Source: Siphonodentalium dalli
Lineage: Eukaryota; Mollusca; Scaphopoda; Gadilida; Siphonodentaliidae
Assembly (NCBI GenBank): GCA_032622095.1
Contig: CP136067.1
Coordinates: 197,248,052 to 197,312,051, forward strand
Length of the DNA: 64,000 nucleotides
Direction: 5' to 3'
Part shown: piece after piece, positions 1-13,053 of the stretch
Numbering within the stretch: the stretch's first letter is position 1
How the letters are laid out: the number at the start of each line of letters is the position of its first letter
The notes under the pieces: generated by a model
What the model was told of the DNA's origin: nothing
Database searches by the model: none
The model's input: only the letters and a program-made list of their open reading frames with translations
Translations under genes and position numbers: made by a program

Positions 1-965
1 ATGGACTGTGATATGTCATTTTGAAGATATTGATGTGGCCTACCCGATTGGATGGCTTATATGGTTGGGCTTTGAATTGTTGTCATGGAAACGACTCTAA
101 TATTTCGGAATAAATGTGTGTATATTCCTTGAAATTTCATGAAAAGTTTATCGATACAAACCGACAATCTACTACAACAATAGTATTGAACTTTATAACA
201 TTCCCTAGAATGTTATAGACTACATCTACTTTCGGAATAAAGGATCATTCTGATTTTAAAGACCAATGTTTGTATTTTATTTATGTTATTTTGAATAAAA
301 GTTCCATTTTCTGTTTAAAATTAGTGAAAGTTTGTGAACTTTTAATTCTTCAGCAAAATTGAACGAGGTGATCAAAATATGTTAATATTCTGTTATTTTC
401 AATTTAGTGATGCTAATTGGATTAGAACATTGGTGTTTATAATTGAAATGCCAATGGCGATATCAGAATTATGTACCATAAGTTGATGACAATGATGAAC
501 TACCAATGTGTTCATGTACAACAGATATGCGGCGGATTAAATGTGGTCATGGGATTTTGACTGCGAGAAACATTCAACAAATTGAAAGAACCCTGAATGA
601 GTTTGCTGGATTTTTATCGCGGTCAAAATCCCATGACCACGTTGAATCAAGCATTTATTATTTATATTTATATACTTAAATTCATTATGAACTAGGATTG
701 TTTGGCTACCCCCCTATTTTTTAAACTTCAAATTAAGTTTTGGAACGGTAAACCCAATCCTGGTGGGGGCTGTTAATGTCCCGTTATTTTGCTGGTTAAA
801 TTGTGGGACTCCGTTGACGGAGAGCGGAATGAAGCTTGTTTAATTAAAAAAAATGGACCAATAGGAACCTTACATATACGTAGAATGGTTTTATCTCAGT
901 CATAACACCATTTATGCTCAATAATACTGCAAATTAGTGATACCACGGTTCGTGATTGTTACGCA
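1..965. other. AT-rich sequence with no recognised gene
   Basis: No open frame here resembles a known protein. The only structure seen is a 19-bp perfect inverted repeat (543-561 and 622-640), listed separately. Confidence 0.5.
543..640. repeat. 19-bp perfect inverted repeat with 60-bp loop
   Basis: The arm gtggtcatgggattttgac at 543-561 is the exact reverse complement of 622-640. It could fold as a hairpin and is probably a small foldback or MITE remnant. No target-site duplication was recognised. Confidence 0.7.
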
Positions 966-1059
966 TTAACCCTTTGAACCCGAGAGACCGGAATACCGGT
1001 CCAATCCTTATATATTCCTACTAGCCGATGAGCCCGACGTTGTCCGGGCTATTCAAAAA

Positions 1060-1400
1060 CCAAATTTCAAGTAGATAGCTCCACCCGTTTCCGAGATCTG
1101 GTCTGCGCATGCGCGAAGCTGGCGCCGCACGGACTCGGCGACCCGATAAAATTCGTATCCGGGGCAAGATACATTCACATACCAAATTTCAAGTCGATAG
1201 CTCCACCCGTTTCCGATATCTCGCCTGCGCATGCGCGAAGCTGGCGTCGCACGGGCTCGGCGACCCGATAAAATTCGTATCCGGGGCAAGATACATTCAC
1301 ATACCAAATTTCAAGTCGATAGATCCACCCGTTTCCGAAATCTCGTCTGCGCATGCGCTGCACGGGCGTCGCACGGGCTCGCCAATACGACAACGACCAC
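1060..1400. repeat. 122-bp direct repeat, about 2.8 copies
   Basis: The motif ccaaatttcaag recurs at 1060, 1182 and 1304, each followed by a near-identical GC-richer segment with cacccgtttccga and gcgcatgcgc. The unit resembles 3'-UTR-like repeat tails of non-LTR elements. It lies inside the piggyBac-like element. The long overlapping open frames on both strands here come from this repetition and are not genes. Confidence 0.8.
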
Positions 1401-1470
1401 CGCCTGGTCAAACTACACACACGTACCAAGTTTCGTCCCAATCGGTCGAGAATCGTAGATTTGTATTAAG

Positions 1471-1506
<36 letters not shown>

Positions 1507-1516
1507 AACAGACAGA
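1471..1516. repeat. (ACAG)n microsatellite
   Basis: A run of gaca/cagacaga units, with some acaaacag variants, directly follows the 122-bp repeats. A similar purine-rich 'gacagacggacag' tail occurs near 44500-44530, so both may be ends of related retroposons. Confidence 0.85.
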
Positions 1517-2255
1517 GGTCTTCAAAATATATATGAGATATCCCGGGAGACCGGAATACCGGTCCGGAAATCAGACGATATTTGACACTAAATTACAGCT
1601 CAATAAATGCACATATCAACTAGAGTTGTACTTCTACTTTGCACACACGTGTCACATGTTTACACACGTGACTTTCATCAACAAACTGATGACAGAGGGT
1701 TTGTTTCTTTGCGCATGCGCAGAGGCCTATTTCGAGAAAAAAACCCCGCTTTTTATCGTCGGAAAAGGGGAAGTATTTCGTTAGAAATTTCGCGATCAAA
1801 GCCCAAATTAACTAGAATAGTGCTTCTATACTTTGTGCGAATGAGTCACATGTTCATACCTCTGATTTTAGCAGCCAAATTGGAAACAGAGGGTCTGTTT
1901 CTTCGCACAAGCACACATGTGCATTTTGAGAAATGCCTTCTATTGTAGGAAAAGTGTAAGAATTTCGTTATAAATATATAGCGCGATCAAAGGAAGCCGC
2001 AATATATCTATATACATGTACATGTACACATTGAACGTGGAATAGACTGTCTCGTTGAAATACATTGTGACATATTTCACCGCACACCTGTTCAGTTAGC
2101 ATAGTAGATTGCCATATAGCTGAGCGTGTATACATGTATCAATATATACGTCCCAATTAAGAGCTTTATGAGTTACGTCGTCGGAACACTATAAAATGTC
2201 AGGCGGATCGGGTTGGGTCATTTAACGTTCAGGACATCAGGGTTCAAAGGGTTAA

Positions 2256-5200
2256 GGTTGGGGTTTATAAAAGGAGAGTTTTCAAGAATTGTCAGGGTAT
2301 AGATGCACGGTCAGTACTTCATATTTTTTATTTCGAATATTTTCTTATCTAATTCGATGATCAAGGTGGACATATATACACCTTTCAGGCGATATCAGAA
2401 TATTAGAGTTCTTCCATTGCTACGTTTCAAACGTCAAATGTCCCAGTTTTAGTTTTTGTATTGTTTTATTCCATAGCGATACTGAGTCTATTTAACGTTT
2501 AGTTGTGACAAACGTACACAATATAATTGATGGTATTTGTTAAAAGTAACCACTACTGGTCATTAGATAAACGATCGCACATGTTTTCAATAAATTATTC
2601 GAAATACATGTATAATCCATATTAATCGATGGAAGCGTTTAATGACAGGGGTCTTCGATTCACATGTATATTATTTTACACCAGGGAATAAATATAAAAC
2701 TTGTTACAGGAAGAGATAGACCTTCTTTAACGGTTAAGGACCTCATATGAGCCTCAGCGGAGATGATATTAAGCTATGACACATGTTGCCATATGGGACG
2801 GTGGGGTGATAAATTTTCTTCCCGACACCCTTCGGAAAGAAGATTCGAAAAATGTAAAACTTAAATAAATAAACTTGTCCTGATCTAACTAAAGCCTGGA
2901 TCATCATGTGTATGGAAAAAGAGCGAGCAACTGTCTCAAACATTAATGTGACTATCAATGCCTCAGTGCATCAAGCCAATCAGTGAATTATTTGCATGTC
3001 TATCAACTCAGACGATCTCACACAAGACCTAAAGTGCTGCGACTGCGCAGGAACACAAACTGCTTGACAAATTGATGGGAATATTGCAGATTTGAATTCA
3101 TATAGTACCCGTCTATCAGAATCGGTGCGACTAATTTTTATATTTTAGTCATTTAAGGTCATATTGACCATTCTCGCCGGACCCATATACTCCAATGTTA
3201 GCGATGTTTTGGGTACGTTCTGTCAGCTTAGGCGCACAAACTACTTGATAAATTGAAGGGAATATTAGATACTTGAATTCATATACTTGTTTGCAATGAT
3301 TTGTGACACAATATTGAACGTTCAAATGGCAAAATCCTGAACACAAATGCTTGTAGCAATTTCCGTCACCGGTCATCAACACTGCATCAACGTCTGCACA
3401 TCATAACATATCTGGAACACATCTAGACAATCCTATGAATTGTTGATGCTTGATTGCATAGCGTTTCACTTTTAGTGCATATTAATGGATTTCGGACAAT
3501 GGCGTCATGACAACAATCGAAACATATAGTTGTCAGTTGATTAACTAACATGCACAATAACCAAGTGAGTCATTATTTGCTACTTTTTCGAAAAACGTAG
3601 AGAATTATGTTCGCGATATACGTAAAGAATCAACTTTTTACTAAATTTGGTTGCCAATTTGGAAGCAATCTTGAGTAATTTGTTCCAAAAACACCATAGT
3701 GTGACACATTTAAGATAGTTCAAACAATAAACACCTTTTATACCAAAGATAGTTACATTTCACTTGAACAAAATGGTCCAAAACCTGAAAAGTGATTTTT
3801 TCCGATAGTTATGTCAAGTTTGTGAGAGATAAATCCAACGTTTCTTGTCATGTCAGTGGTGACAATAGTAACAATTAACCATGGTGCATCAATCATGTTA
3901 GTGTTCAATGAATATAAGGCACAATGGCCAATTTTATACACCAACCACAAGTTGTAAGCGAAGGCAGGACACGCTGGGGCAATATCTACCATTTTCCATA
4001 TTTTGGGCGGCCATTTTGGCAAACATTTTGAGTCAAAGTAACAATTTTGGTTCCAATGAGTTGGAATATTCATAGGTAATGATATGCTTCACTTGCATTG
4101 CACATATCTGCTCATTTCGTATTTAAAATATTACTAGAATCACAATTTTTGGTGAAATTTCATACCGTGTTCTGTAAACTCCAATGTTTGAGGTACCGGA
4201 AGGGACTAGAACCCAAATAATTGCATTGGGACAGCCGTTAATTGATTTGGGACACTCATTGGAAGTATTTGAATACCAGTGTGGTTGCTTTGGACACTCA
4301 GTCGATGGTATAAGTGACGATTGGCTGTACATTATATTCGATATGAGAAGATTTAGTTAGAAATTAATTATACTACTTATTTTTGTTACTTTCGACCGCC
4401 ATTTTCGTGGCCAGTTTGGGACAACGAATGGACAAATCATCGGTACCGTATATAGTTCACAGTTATCGAATTATGACTGGACATCATTTATGGTGGTGCA
4501 ACTAGCTATTTATCCCAATAAATGTCGTCCCAATGGAAACTATTTGGTGAACTTTAGCAACAATTTCTCAATTACTTTCTACTACTTTCCGCAGCTTTCG
4601 TCACCATTGTGTCCACATTTTCGAAAGTGCAAGAAACCATCATTTATGCTAAAATGGGCACTAGTGGTTCATTTCTGACATCTAATTAGTATTCACTACA
4701 CTGCTCTGTGCAATGCCGGATATCCTGGATATTAAAATAATAATTTGTCTTCGAAATTGATTACATCTTTTTCGAATTTTAGGGACACGAAGGGCCAAAT
4801 CCTCGTGATATGACTCATAATTATCATATATTTATTTAACATAGTATGTGTTGGCATAAATTACCATTTAACACATTATTTTTCTTATAAATGAAAACGA
4901 TCCGGTGAAATTTGGCGAAAATTGGCCAAAATGTACCACTTCCGGTCTCCCTTATGTCCGACTCTTTGGATTGTGACAATCTAATGGTACACGGATGACA
5001 TGTCAGTCATGACAACTATAACTAGAATTCACTCAGAGAGATGCCAACGTGCGCAAAAATGTAATAAAAAATAATTTAAAAAATAATTTCACTGTATTTT
5101 ACTTTTTAATTTATTTAATTTAATTTAATGTTAGCAAAAAAAGACAATTACCATTTCATCGCAGATAAAAGGCAAATTACTATATTAATCATTTAAGTAA

Positions 5201-6475
5201 TTAAAACCAATTCCATGTTGCCGAAAGGATGAGACTTTAATATCGATTACATTTTTTTCAGCGACATATTTTGATTTTCATTTTCCGATAGTCAAAGTTG
5301 ACCAAAGGAGCAATTATAAGAAATAATTAATACCATTTGTGTAAATATTGATAACAGCCAATATGCAACAATAGATATCAATAATTAATCAATAATTAAT
5401 CAATAACGATCATTTTATGTAATAATAAACTCTTCAAACGGTGTTTGTGTCAACAAATGCGTTTTGTTTTGTGTTACGTCATTCGTCGTATTTGACCCGG
5501 AACTCGGCTGAAGGTTAGGCTATTCAGCCTACTGCGTCGAATTACGAAATCGCGTTTTGAATGTCTCTCTTTTCCCGCACGATAAAAAGAGGTCTTCGCA
5601 CGGACCAAAAATGATAAAACTTCCCAATTATAAGTAAAAATACCCAAATGAAGGAGTCTATGTAGGTCCTGAAGGAGTCTATAGACTCTTTGATGTAGAG
5701 TTCTGATGGAGAAAGTGTAGGTCGATCTATTTTTGTCCTAACTCTGACGTATTTTGACCTGGGAGAAAACATCGAAATCGAGGCTCACTACGAGCATGCC
5801 AGTTTTAAATATAGAAACAGGGAATCCCAACAAATGGCGATATCGCCGACAAACAAATAATTGAAAACAGCACATAAAATAAACATAGCAAAAACGCGGC
5901 ACAGTAAAAATGTCAGAACTCCACGAGGTTTTACGTCGTTTTTGGTGACGTCATGGAGTGAAACGGAGTAGAGTGACACCAAGGTACGAATCTGTCTGAT
6001 CGCCATACTGTTGCGCGAGCGCACGTAATAATCTGTTTCTGTTACATGTTTCTGCCATATTTATAACTCAAATTTAAATGTCATTGAAGTGTCTATTCCA
6101 TCAGAAATGGAACATGTTACAAAAAAGCCATAAATAGGACATTTTTTTTTTCAATGATCTCTAGAAAATGTTCCACAAAGCGGATTTCAGAGGATTTTGG
6201 ATATGTTGTTCCCCAGATTCAGCCAGAAAGAAATACCCCAAAATAGCTTATTATCAATTTGTTATAGGTTCACTGCTTCGACGACCACACTACTTCGCTA
6301 CCGCCGTTTTACACACACCTACAATCGAGATCGTATATGCATACATACGAACACGGATGTGGCGATATGGCGTTTGTACTCCCTCCATTTGGTAAACAAC
6401 CATACTAATAGTAGGAAATTCCGACCCTCCAGCAGCCTTCGGTAGGAAATTTCAGAGTTTAAACTTGTCGAATTT
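2256..6475. other. No recognised gene; AT-rich unique sequence
   Basis: Short open frames occur on both strands but none shows a family motif, consistent codon use or convincing splice structure. A short direct duplication is present (about 3055-3105 and 3235-3285). A hydrophobic frame on the minus strand near 6024-5788 could be an exon, but I cannot assign it. Confidence 0.4.
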
Positions 6476-6592
6476 GTTTTTAATTTTAATTTTTAATTTT
6501 TTTAATTTAAATTTTTAATTTTAATTTTTAATTTTAATTTTTAATTTAAATTTTTAATTTTTAATTTTAATTTTTAATTTTAATTTTTAACT
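6476..6592. repeat. (TTTTAATT)n low-complexity tract
   Basis: About 115 bp composed almost only of repeated tttttaatttt words. This is AT-only low-complexity sequence. Confidence 0.85.
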
Positions 6593-8499
6593 TCGAATAT
6601 ACTGTAGTCCACATTTGGATTTGTTATGGGAAACCTCAAAATACTTGTTAGGGTCCCAACTGGGAAATTCCGACCCAAAGGGTGTTTTAGAATAAAATGT
6701 ATTGTAGTTCATATGGTTTGGCCTGATTAGTCGAAACATGAGGATTAATTTAAGAAACGAGGGGTGCATGGTGCAAACAATATCAATATAATTTCATTAC
6801 TTATGAAATATGGGGATCCTAGAGGGGATGAACGTTGGGAATCCATTGATGACTAGTGTGATGCAATCGGATTTTCTTACATGGGCACCCCCCCCCCCAT
6901 TCAGGATAACTTGGTGGGTCCGCTAGTATGTAGTTTCAGTAATGTTAAATAATTATGTGATATGTATCGCGCCTATTCCATCAGTCCATGGACGTATGTG
7001 CGCCGTTTTGGATTTCTGACCGAAAATGTTTTACATAACGAACCCACACTAACACTCCATCCTACCAACTGCGCAGTTTTATCTGTAGATGGTGTTGCAT
7101 CCAAATACGACACGTCAGGGCGTAACTGACACCATATACCTCAAAATGGTGACACCACCGGTGACCCGAGAAATTTTTTATCCCCTGACTTTATTCATTG
7201 CTTGAAATGAAAGCCCCATATACACCACAATCTAAATAATAAACTAACGCCGAAATATCACATATTGTTGTGTTGGCGTCTCTTGGCAGAATACATTATT
7301 CACCAAACAATGACTTTATATTAACGGTTGATGCTCTCACGCATATCATCTGAAATTATACAATGAAATGCATATCGTATTTATATGGAATGCAGTTGCA
7401 CCTAGTTATTGTGACGCAAGTGTACATACGTTAAGATTACATACCAGTTTATGATATCAGTCAACAATGTTGGTGCGCAGGGGATCTGTCAACACGATAC
7501 GAAACTCACGGGAGCCACACTCCTTGGTAAACAGCTGTTAATAAATATGAAGATGGTGATGTTACGGGAAGCTGGTAACATAAGCTGGTGTTTGGAGAAC
7601 GGTGCCTGAGTGACGATGTCATTTGACACACAATGAGCACCGTCCTCCAGAAATATATATACAACAAAAAGTGGTTTTCCCAAAAAATCTCGTTCGCACA
7701 GATTTAGGCTTCTGGCTAACTCAGTTTTCATATTCCCCATATCCGTGCGAACAATTTGATATATAATACGTCTTGGTGGTTGGCGACATGATTCAACTAG
7801 TAACAAAAATAAGGCCCTTTTCTGGTCTCTGCTGCTCCACTATGTAATTAATACTCCATCCGGTTTCAACAAGGTGTTTGAACCCACACGTGATGCCATT
7901 ACGTTGCCAACGTCATTACATCGTTAGCCCAGAATCCCTAAAAAAAACTTCCCACACATTCCATGCTGTCATTTCTGTGAATTCAAATAACATTACATTC
8001 TGATAGATAAACTGTCATTCTCACAAAGGAATGTCATTCCATTTTTCACCAGTTTCCCCATAAACAAAACACTTAAATCACTTAAATCACACCAAAATGA
8101 CGACAAAATTCAGAAAAACATTAAAAAGAGAAGCGAATGAAGATTGAATGCACAGGGTAGTTTGGAAAATGAGCCTGTCGTAATACAATACACATTTGTC
8201 CTCATTCTAGTGGAACAGTATAACATGAACTGTATTTTATTGTGATAGCGGCTACAATTATTGCTAATTTCACGAAAGTCGGGTCACCGTTTCCATGGTT
8301 ACCGCAACACTTTCAAATTGTTTTGACAGGGCCTATCTTGTAGCATATAATCTACCCTTTCATATGAAATATAAAAATCGCTTAAGTACCATAGGTATAT
8401 TAAACTCCTTAAATACGGCCATTCTTGGGTCCTGGCCGCTCACATATACGCGAGCCGCGTGTATAACTGGTGGGGGAGTTTCTCGTTTCTCGTGGGGGC
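6593..8499. other. No recognised gene
   Basis: Nothing identifiable apart from a 13-base poly-C at about 6887. The minus-strand open frame at 7806-7489 has no recognisable domain. Confidence 0.4.
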
Positions 8500-8930
8500 T
8501 GACATTATCAATGGTTAATTTTTTAGTTTTATTTATAGAATGGGAATTTTTGGGATGATTAAAAGTCAAACTGCGAGCTGGAGGCCGAGTCCCGTAAAAG
8601 GTGTAGTTGGGGAATTTCAATTTCGTTTATTATCGTCAATCAACGTTGATTAATGTTGATTTTTGGTTTGTGATAAACTATATGTCAATTAGAAATAAAA
8701 TAAATTTCTGCAGCCCACTGGGGGTTTTGGTCGGAGACGGTCGAGTCGGCCGCCGGTTCGTTAATTAGGTGCTGGTTTTTATTGTTATTTTAACGGAATT
8801 CGGAGTTGGTCATTCGCAAAACCAATGTATTTTATATTCTACAATTACATTCTTGGGTTTATAATAATTATATGATCTTGAGCGCGTTACCATTTCTGAC
8901 ATTGGTTTTCTTCTATTTAAGTTGTCTCAG
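8500..8930. repeat. Dispersed repeat family, copy 1
   Basis: The stretch 8525-8640, with gaggccgagtcc and gtaaaaggtgtagttgg, reappears at about 21330-21440. The stretch about 8800-8925, with atatgatcttgag and cgttaccatt, reappears at about 55545-55650. It looks like a fragmentary dispersed element with at least three partial copies. No coding capacity is recognised. Confidence 0.55.
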
Positions 8931-10490
8931 CCCAGTGAGGATGATAGGATCCCACGTCGCGTGCTAGGGTTTCATATCCGACCGAGGGCGCGATGTGAGA
9001 CCATGTCACCCCACTGTGCTGGGACAACGATTTTGTCAAATGATTGGTTTATCTAGATTTTTGTGGCGGAATCTCTGTACCGATTGCCGATCGTCAGAAA
9101 CTTCGATCGTTTTACCGACATTTTAAAAGCTTTAAACATTTTCGCCTGTTGTTAAGACTTAAGTTTTCGACTATAAAATCCTCGTTTGATAAATATGGTG
9201 CGATTAACACTGATATGATGTGTTCAGAATATTAGACTGTTTTCTGTGTGTATTTTGGAATCATGGGTGTCATTAGTTTGAATTCAAATATCATTCAAAT
9301 ACGGCGGAGAAATTATGTTTTCCCGCATCTTCCTAGAAATCAACAACATATAATATGTGTGTAACAGACACGCTACAACATTCCTTGCAACAGTACAATC
9401 ATTTATCTCATCTACAGACCGTTTCTCTTAATCTCATAATTATAAGAATTCTCTCGTTATAGTTTCCCTTACCCCAATTCAGCGAGACCACAGCCACTCC
9501 AACAGCCACACTTAAACAGTAACTTCTACAATACAACTGAATTAAAACCATCTCCGATATTTGAATTTATTAGTAATTGAATGCCAGGGGAGAGGAGCTC
9601 CGATAAGTTCGGCAACTTGTGCTCCAATTCTCTGTGCCCACACTCATATCATCATTGTTATATCTAATCTGTGTAATATATATTGTATATAGTGGGGTCA
9701 CAATAAATATGTTCAAATCAAATCATGCCTTGCAACGAACCTAAATTAGTCGTAAGTAAATGCAAGAAAACGAACCCACAGTACTGACCATTTACCAGTA
9801 CCGTTATTGAACCCTTTAGTCCGCACCAAAATATGCAGTTCCGGCGAGCCATAATGTTCTATCTCCGAGTGCTTTTTAGCCCGGAGATAAAGTGGCAGTT
9901 TTGTGCCTAAAAGTTCTATCTCCAAACACGTTTTCGTGTTTTTCACGAAAACTATTTGGTTTTCGGTATCAATATTTCATATGGAATCACGTTGTGATAT
10001 ATTGTAACAGTTTAACTCAAATACAACAACACTACAGCTATTTAAGTTTGAAAAATCGGATCGCGAATCTTCAACATCGATTTCCCACAAAACGTGCCAA
10101 TGGGACATAGAACCCTTTGGTTCTCATGCGACGATTAGCTAAATACGAACTTCAATCCTCAAACGTTAACTCTTTTTCTGCCACTCGGCACCACAGACGG
10201 ATTCCCCCTGCCAAACATATCATACATGTATATAAGCATTGATGTAAACATATTTTATTCCAATCATAATAACATATATACATTTGACAAAGTGTTGACA
10301 ATAAAAACAGAATAGGATAAATGATTGTTGGATTGGAAAAGGGATTAAACAACAAGCCCAAGGGCTTTTGTTAAGTTTGCTCCCTTTTTTTTCGCGCCCA
10401 CTCTTCATTAAGTGTAGAGGGGGGTCAGACGGGAAGGAATGGAAATATTATAATAATAATAATAGTAATGATGATGTTATGATAGACAGG
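8931..10490. other. No recognised gene
   Basis: Short open frames on both strands lack recognisable motifs. Nothing else was identified. Confidence 0.4.
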
Positions 10491-10493
10491 AAG

Positions 10494-10498
10494 ATATA

Positions 10499-10533
<35 letters not shown>
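10494..10533. repeat. (TA)n microsatellite
   Basis: About 20 TA dinucleotides with one ca/ta interruption, immediately followed by a GA-rich tract. Confidence 0.9.
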
Positions 10534-10534
<1 letters not shown>

Positions 10535-10548
10535 GAGAAAGAGAGAAA

Positions 10549-10682
<134 letters not shown>

Positions 10683-10868
10683 ACTGTCTGGGTAAAGTGA
10701 GGATGTAATTCAGTTGCAGCTGATTGGTTACAATGCTGTACATATACTATTGTTTGTGTCATTGCTACGCCCGTCGCCGTGAGATGTCAGACGATCTGGG
10801 GCGGGTAAGTTTCGCGCTTAGCGGTAATATTCCATGCTTTTCACGAAGTGTGTGTACCTATCATATCC

Positions 10869-12695
10869 TTATGAAAATCGCTTTGTTTTCAAAATATATC
10901 TTTGGACCGCGTCAAATATTTTAATATTATCACGATGGCTGAGTTCCTGTGATCCGCACAAAAGAGTTTGTTCTGATAAAATAACATTCGGTATGGCGCA
11001 TATAAGTTCAGTCCTTTGGCCATTGTATTCAGGACATTCCAATAAGAAGTGATGTGCTGTTTCTATTTTGCCACAATGACAGAGAGGGGACGTTTTAATG
11101 TGATTACTCAATAAGTCAGAGTTCAAACTACTGCATTTTAATCTTAAGCGAGAGTGAAGTATATGTGATCTGCGACACTTATTGTGGTAGTAGTAGGTTG
11201 GGGGGCGCCGTGTGCTTGCGTTTAGTGATTTTTTGAAGTCATCAATTGTATTACAATTGCGTATTGTGTCAGGCAGAGAGTTCCACTCACTTATAGCAGA
11301 TGGCAAAAATGAATTCATGTAATAGTTGTACGAGATATCGGGTGGCAACCTTATGTGCTCAAAACGGAAGTTATAACCGGTATCGTAAGAATCAACTGGG
11401 CGTACGAGATTTCTCAGTATAGATGGTGCTGTTCCTTTGATCATTTTAAAAAATTGGCAGAGTTTGTGTTTTCTCCGTCGCGATGATAGTAGTTCCCAAC
11501 CTGTATCCAGTAGGAGGAGGTCTTTATTTGCGCTAATTGTTGCCCCTGTTACAATTCTAGCCATCTCATATTGAACTTTCTCTATGTCTGATGATAAGAA
11601 ATCGGGAATGTTGTCCCATACAGGTGAGGCATACTCCAGTAAGGGACGTATAAAAGAAAAATATACTTTTTCCAGTGTTGATCTGCTTGCTCGATATCTT
11701 AGTTTTCGTACCAAATACACTCGTTTCCAGGCTTTAGCCAGCAATGAGCGAATATGGATCTCCCAGCTGCCTTCGTTATCAAAAATGAGTCCAAGATGTG
11801 TGTGGGTGTCAACTTCGTTCACTATTGTATCACCCAATGCCAAGGGTGGGTGTAATACGGGTGAATCTTTTCGAGAAACCAGGAGAGATTCTGTCTTCAG
11901 CGGATTAAATTTGACAAGCCATTTAGTCGACCATTTCATTAAAGTTTCTAAGTCATCATTGATAACTTTTGCGGCAAGATTGGGGTCTTCAATGGTTATG
12001 AAAATCGAAGTGTCATCAGCGAAAAGGCGAATGTTGCATGTTATGAATTCAGTTATGTCATTTATGTATATCAAGAAAAAAAGAGGACCTAGGATATATC
12101 CTTGAGGAACTCCCGCAGAAACATTCTGCAACTGAGAACTTGATCCATCGATAATAACACGTTGTTGTCGGTGTTCAAGATATGATTCAATCAGTTTATG
12201 TAAATCCCCCGTAATTCCTATCTTCTTTAGTTTATAAAGTAGTCCGCGATGCCATACCTTGTCAAATGCTTTACTAACGTCACAGAAAACACATCTTATT
12301 TCCTTTCCATCATCTAGGGACCTGCATATGTTGTCGTATATTTCTGTCAGTTGAAAAACAGTTGAGTCACCTTTCACAAATCCAGATTGATAAATTGATA
12401 GTAGTTTATTGACTTCGAGAAATTCCCAGAGATATTTATATATACACTTCTCAAACACCTTTGATACACAGCTAAGAAGGGAGACTGGACGATAGTTACA
12501 AGTAATACCGGGATCTCCTGCCTTAAAAATCGGGGTCACATTAGATATCTTCCATTGGTGTGGGTAATAATTGTTTTCAATAAATAATTTGAAATAAGAT
12601 GCAAGTGGTTCACATAAAGAAGATGCACAATGCTTGAGTACTCTAGGACTTATATAAGCATTATGTGTGTATATGGTTAAAATAGTGTATCTCAA
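10869..12695 (-). pseudogene. 5'-truncated non-LTR retrotransposon reverse transcriptase (jockey/CR1-like)
   Basis: A 608-codon open frame encodes most of a LINE reverse transcriptase. Visible RT motifs are NYRPVSLLSCVSKVFE (about 67-82), the motif A aspartate in CDVSKAFDKVW (138-148), GVPQGYILGP (195-204) and the catalytic FADD (225-228). Near the C-terminus a CHCGK...HHFLLECP segment resembles the zinc-binding tail of such elements. The N-terminus begins inside the RT at 'ISPRVLKHCA'. The endonuclease domain is missing, so this is a 5'-truncated copy, as is usual for target-primed reverse transcription. The frame is uninterrupted, which implies a fairly young insertion. It would copy its own RNA at the nick site in the nucleus. 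The clade is judged from motif style only. Confidence 0.9.
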
Positions 12696-13045
12696 GTACT
12701 AGCATTGCTTGGAATATTAGTTGAAACTCCATATGTGATTATAAATAGGCATAGCAAGTTCATCGCCACCCATGCCACCACCATAGATGTCACGTGATCT
12801 TGGGGGCCATCTTGGTTTACACACTAATGGATATATCTGATGCATAATCGTGCTTATATGGGTATATATGGTGCCATCAATGCAGAAATTATGATAATAT
12901 GTTTCTTGCTTTACCTTCTGTAGTTGCCGTCTTTCAGGGAGGGACCCATACATAGCATACATTATACGTGCTATATACATGTACACCCATATTTGAAGAT
13001 GTCACGTTGACCTTGGTGATTACCATGCATTTCTGTGTGTGGTCA
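12696..13045. other. No gene recognised
   Basis: A segment near 12775-12830 (cacgtgatcttgggggccatcttggtt) is similar to 14325-14365. The two lie on either side of the hAT-like element and suggest an older repeat of unknown type. Confidence 0.35.
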
Positions 13046-13053
13046 CATTATAT

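Larger units (their letters stand above)
970..2251. mobile_element. piggyBac-like non-autonomous element (TTAA site)
   Basis: The 1.28-kb segment begins CCCTTTGAACCC and ends with its exact inverse, GGGTTCAAAGGG. It is flanked by TTAA at 966-969 and 2252-2255. TTAA duplication with CCC...GGG ends is the signature of piggyBac-type elements. No transposase is visible inside, so it is non-autonomous. It contains three 122-bp direct repeats and an ACAG microsatellite. The TTAA is seen directly; the superfamily assignment is inference from termini. Confidence 0.7.

Noticed and set aside
5788-6024. Minus-strand frame with a hydrophobic stretch (FLLCRVFAMFILCAVFNYLF), perhaps a membrane exon
   Set aside because: No family recognised, no paired exon found, and AT-rich sequence often encodes Phe/Leu/Ile by chance.
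11584-12105. 173-codon plus-strand frame
   Set aside because: Antisense shadow of the LINE reverse transcriptase frame.
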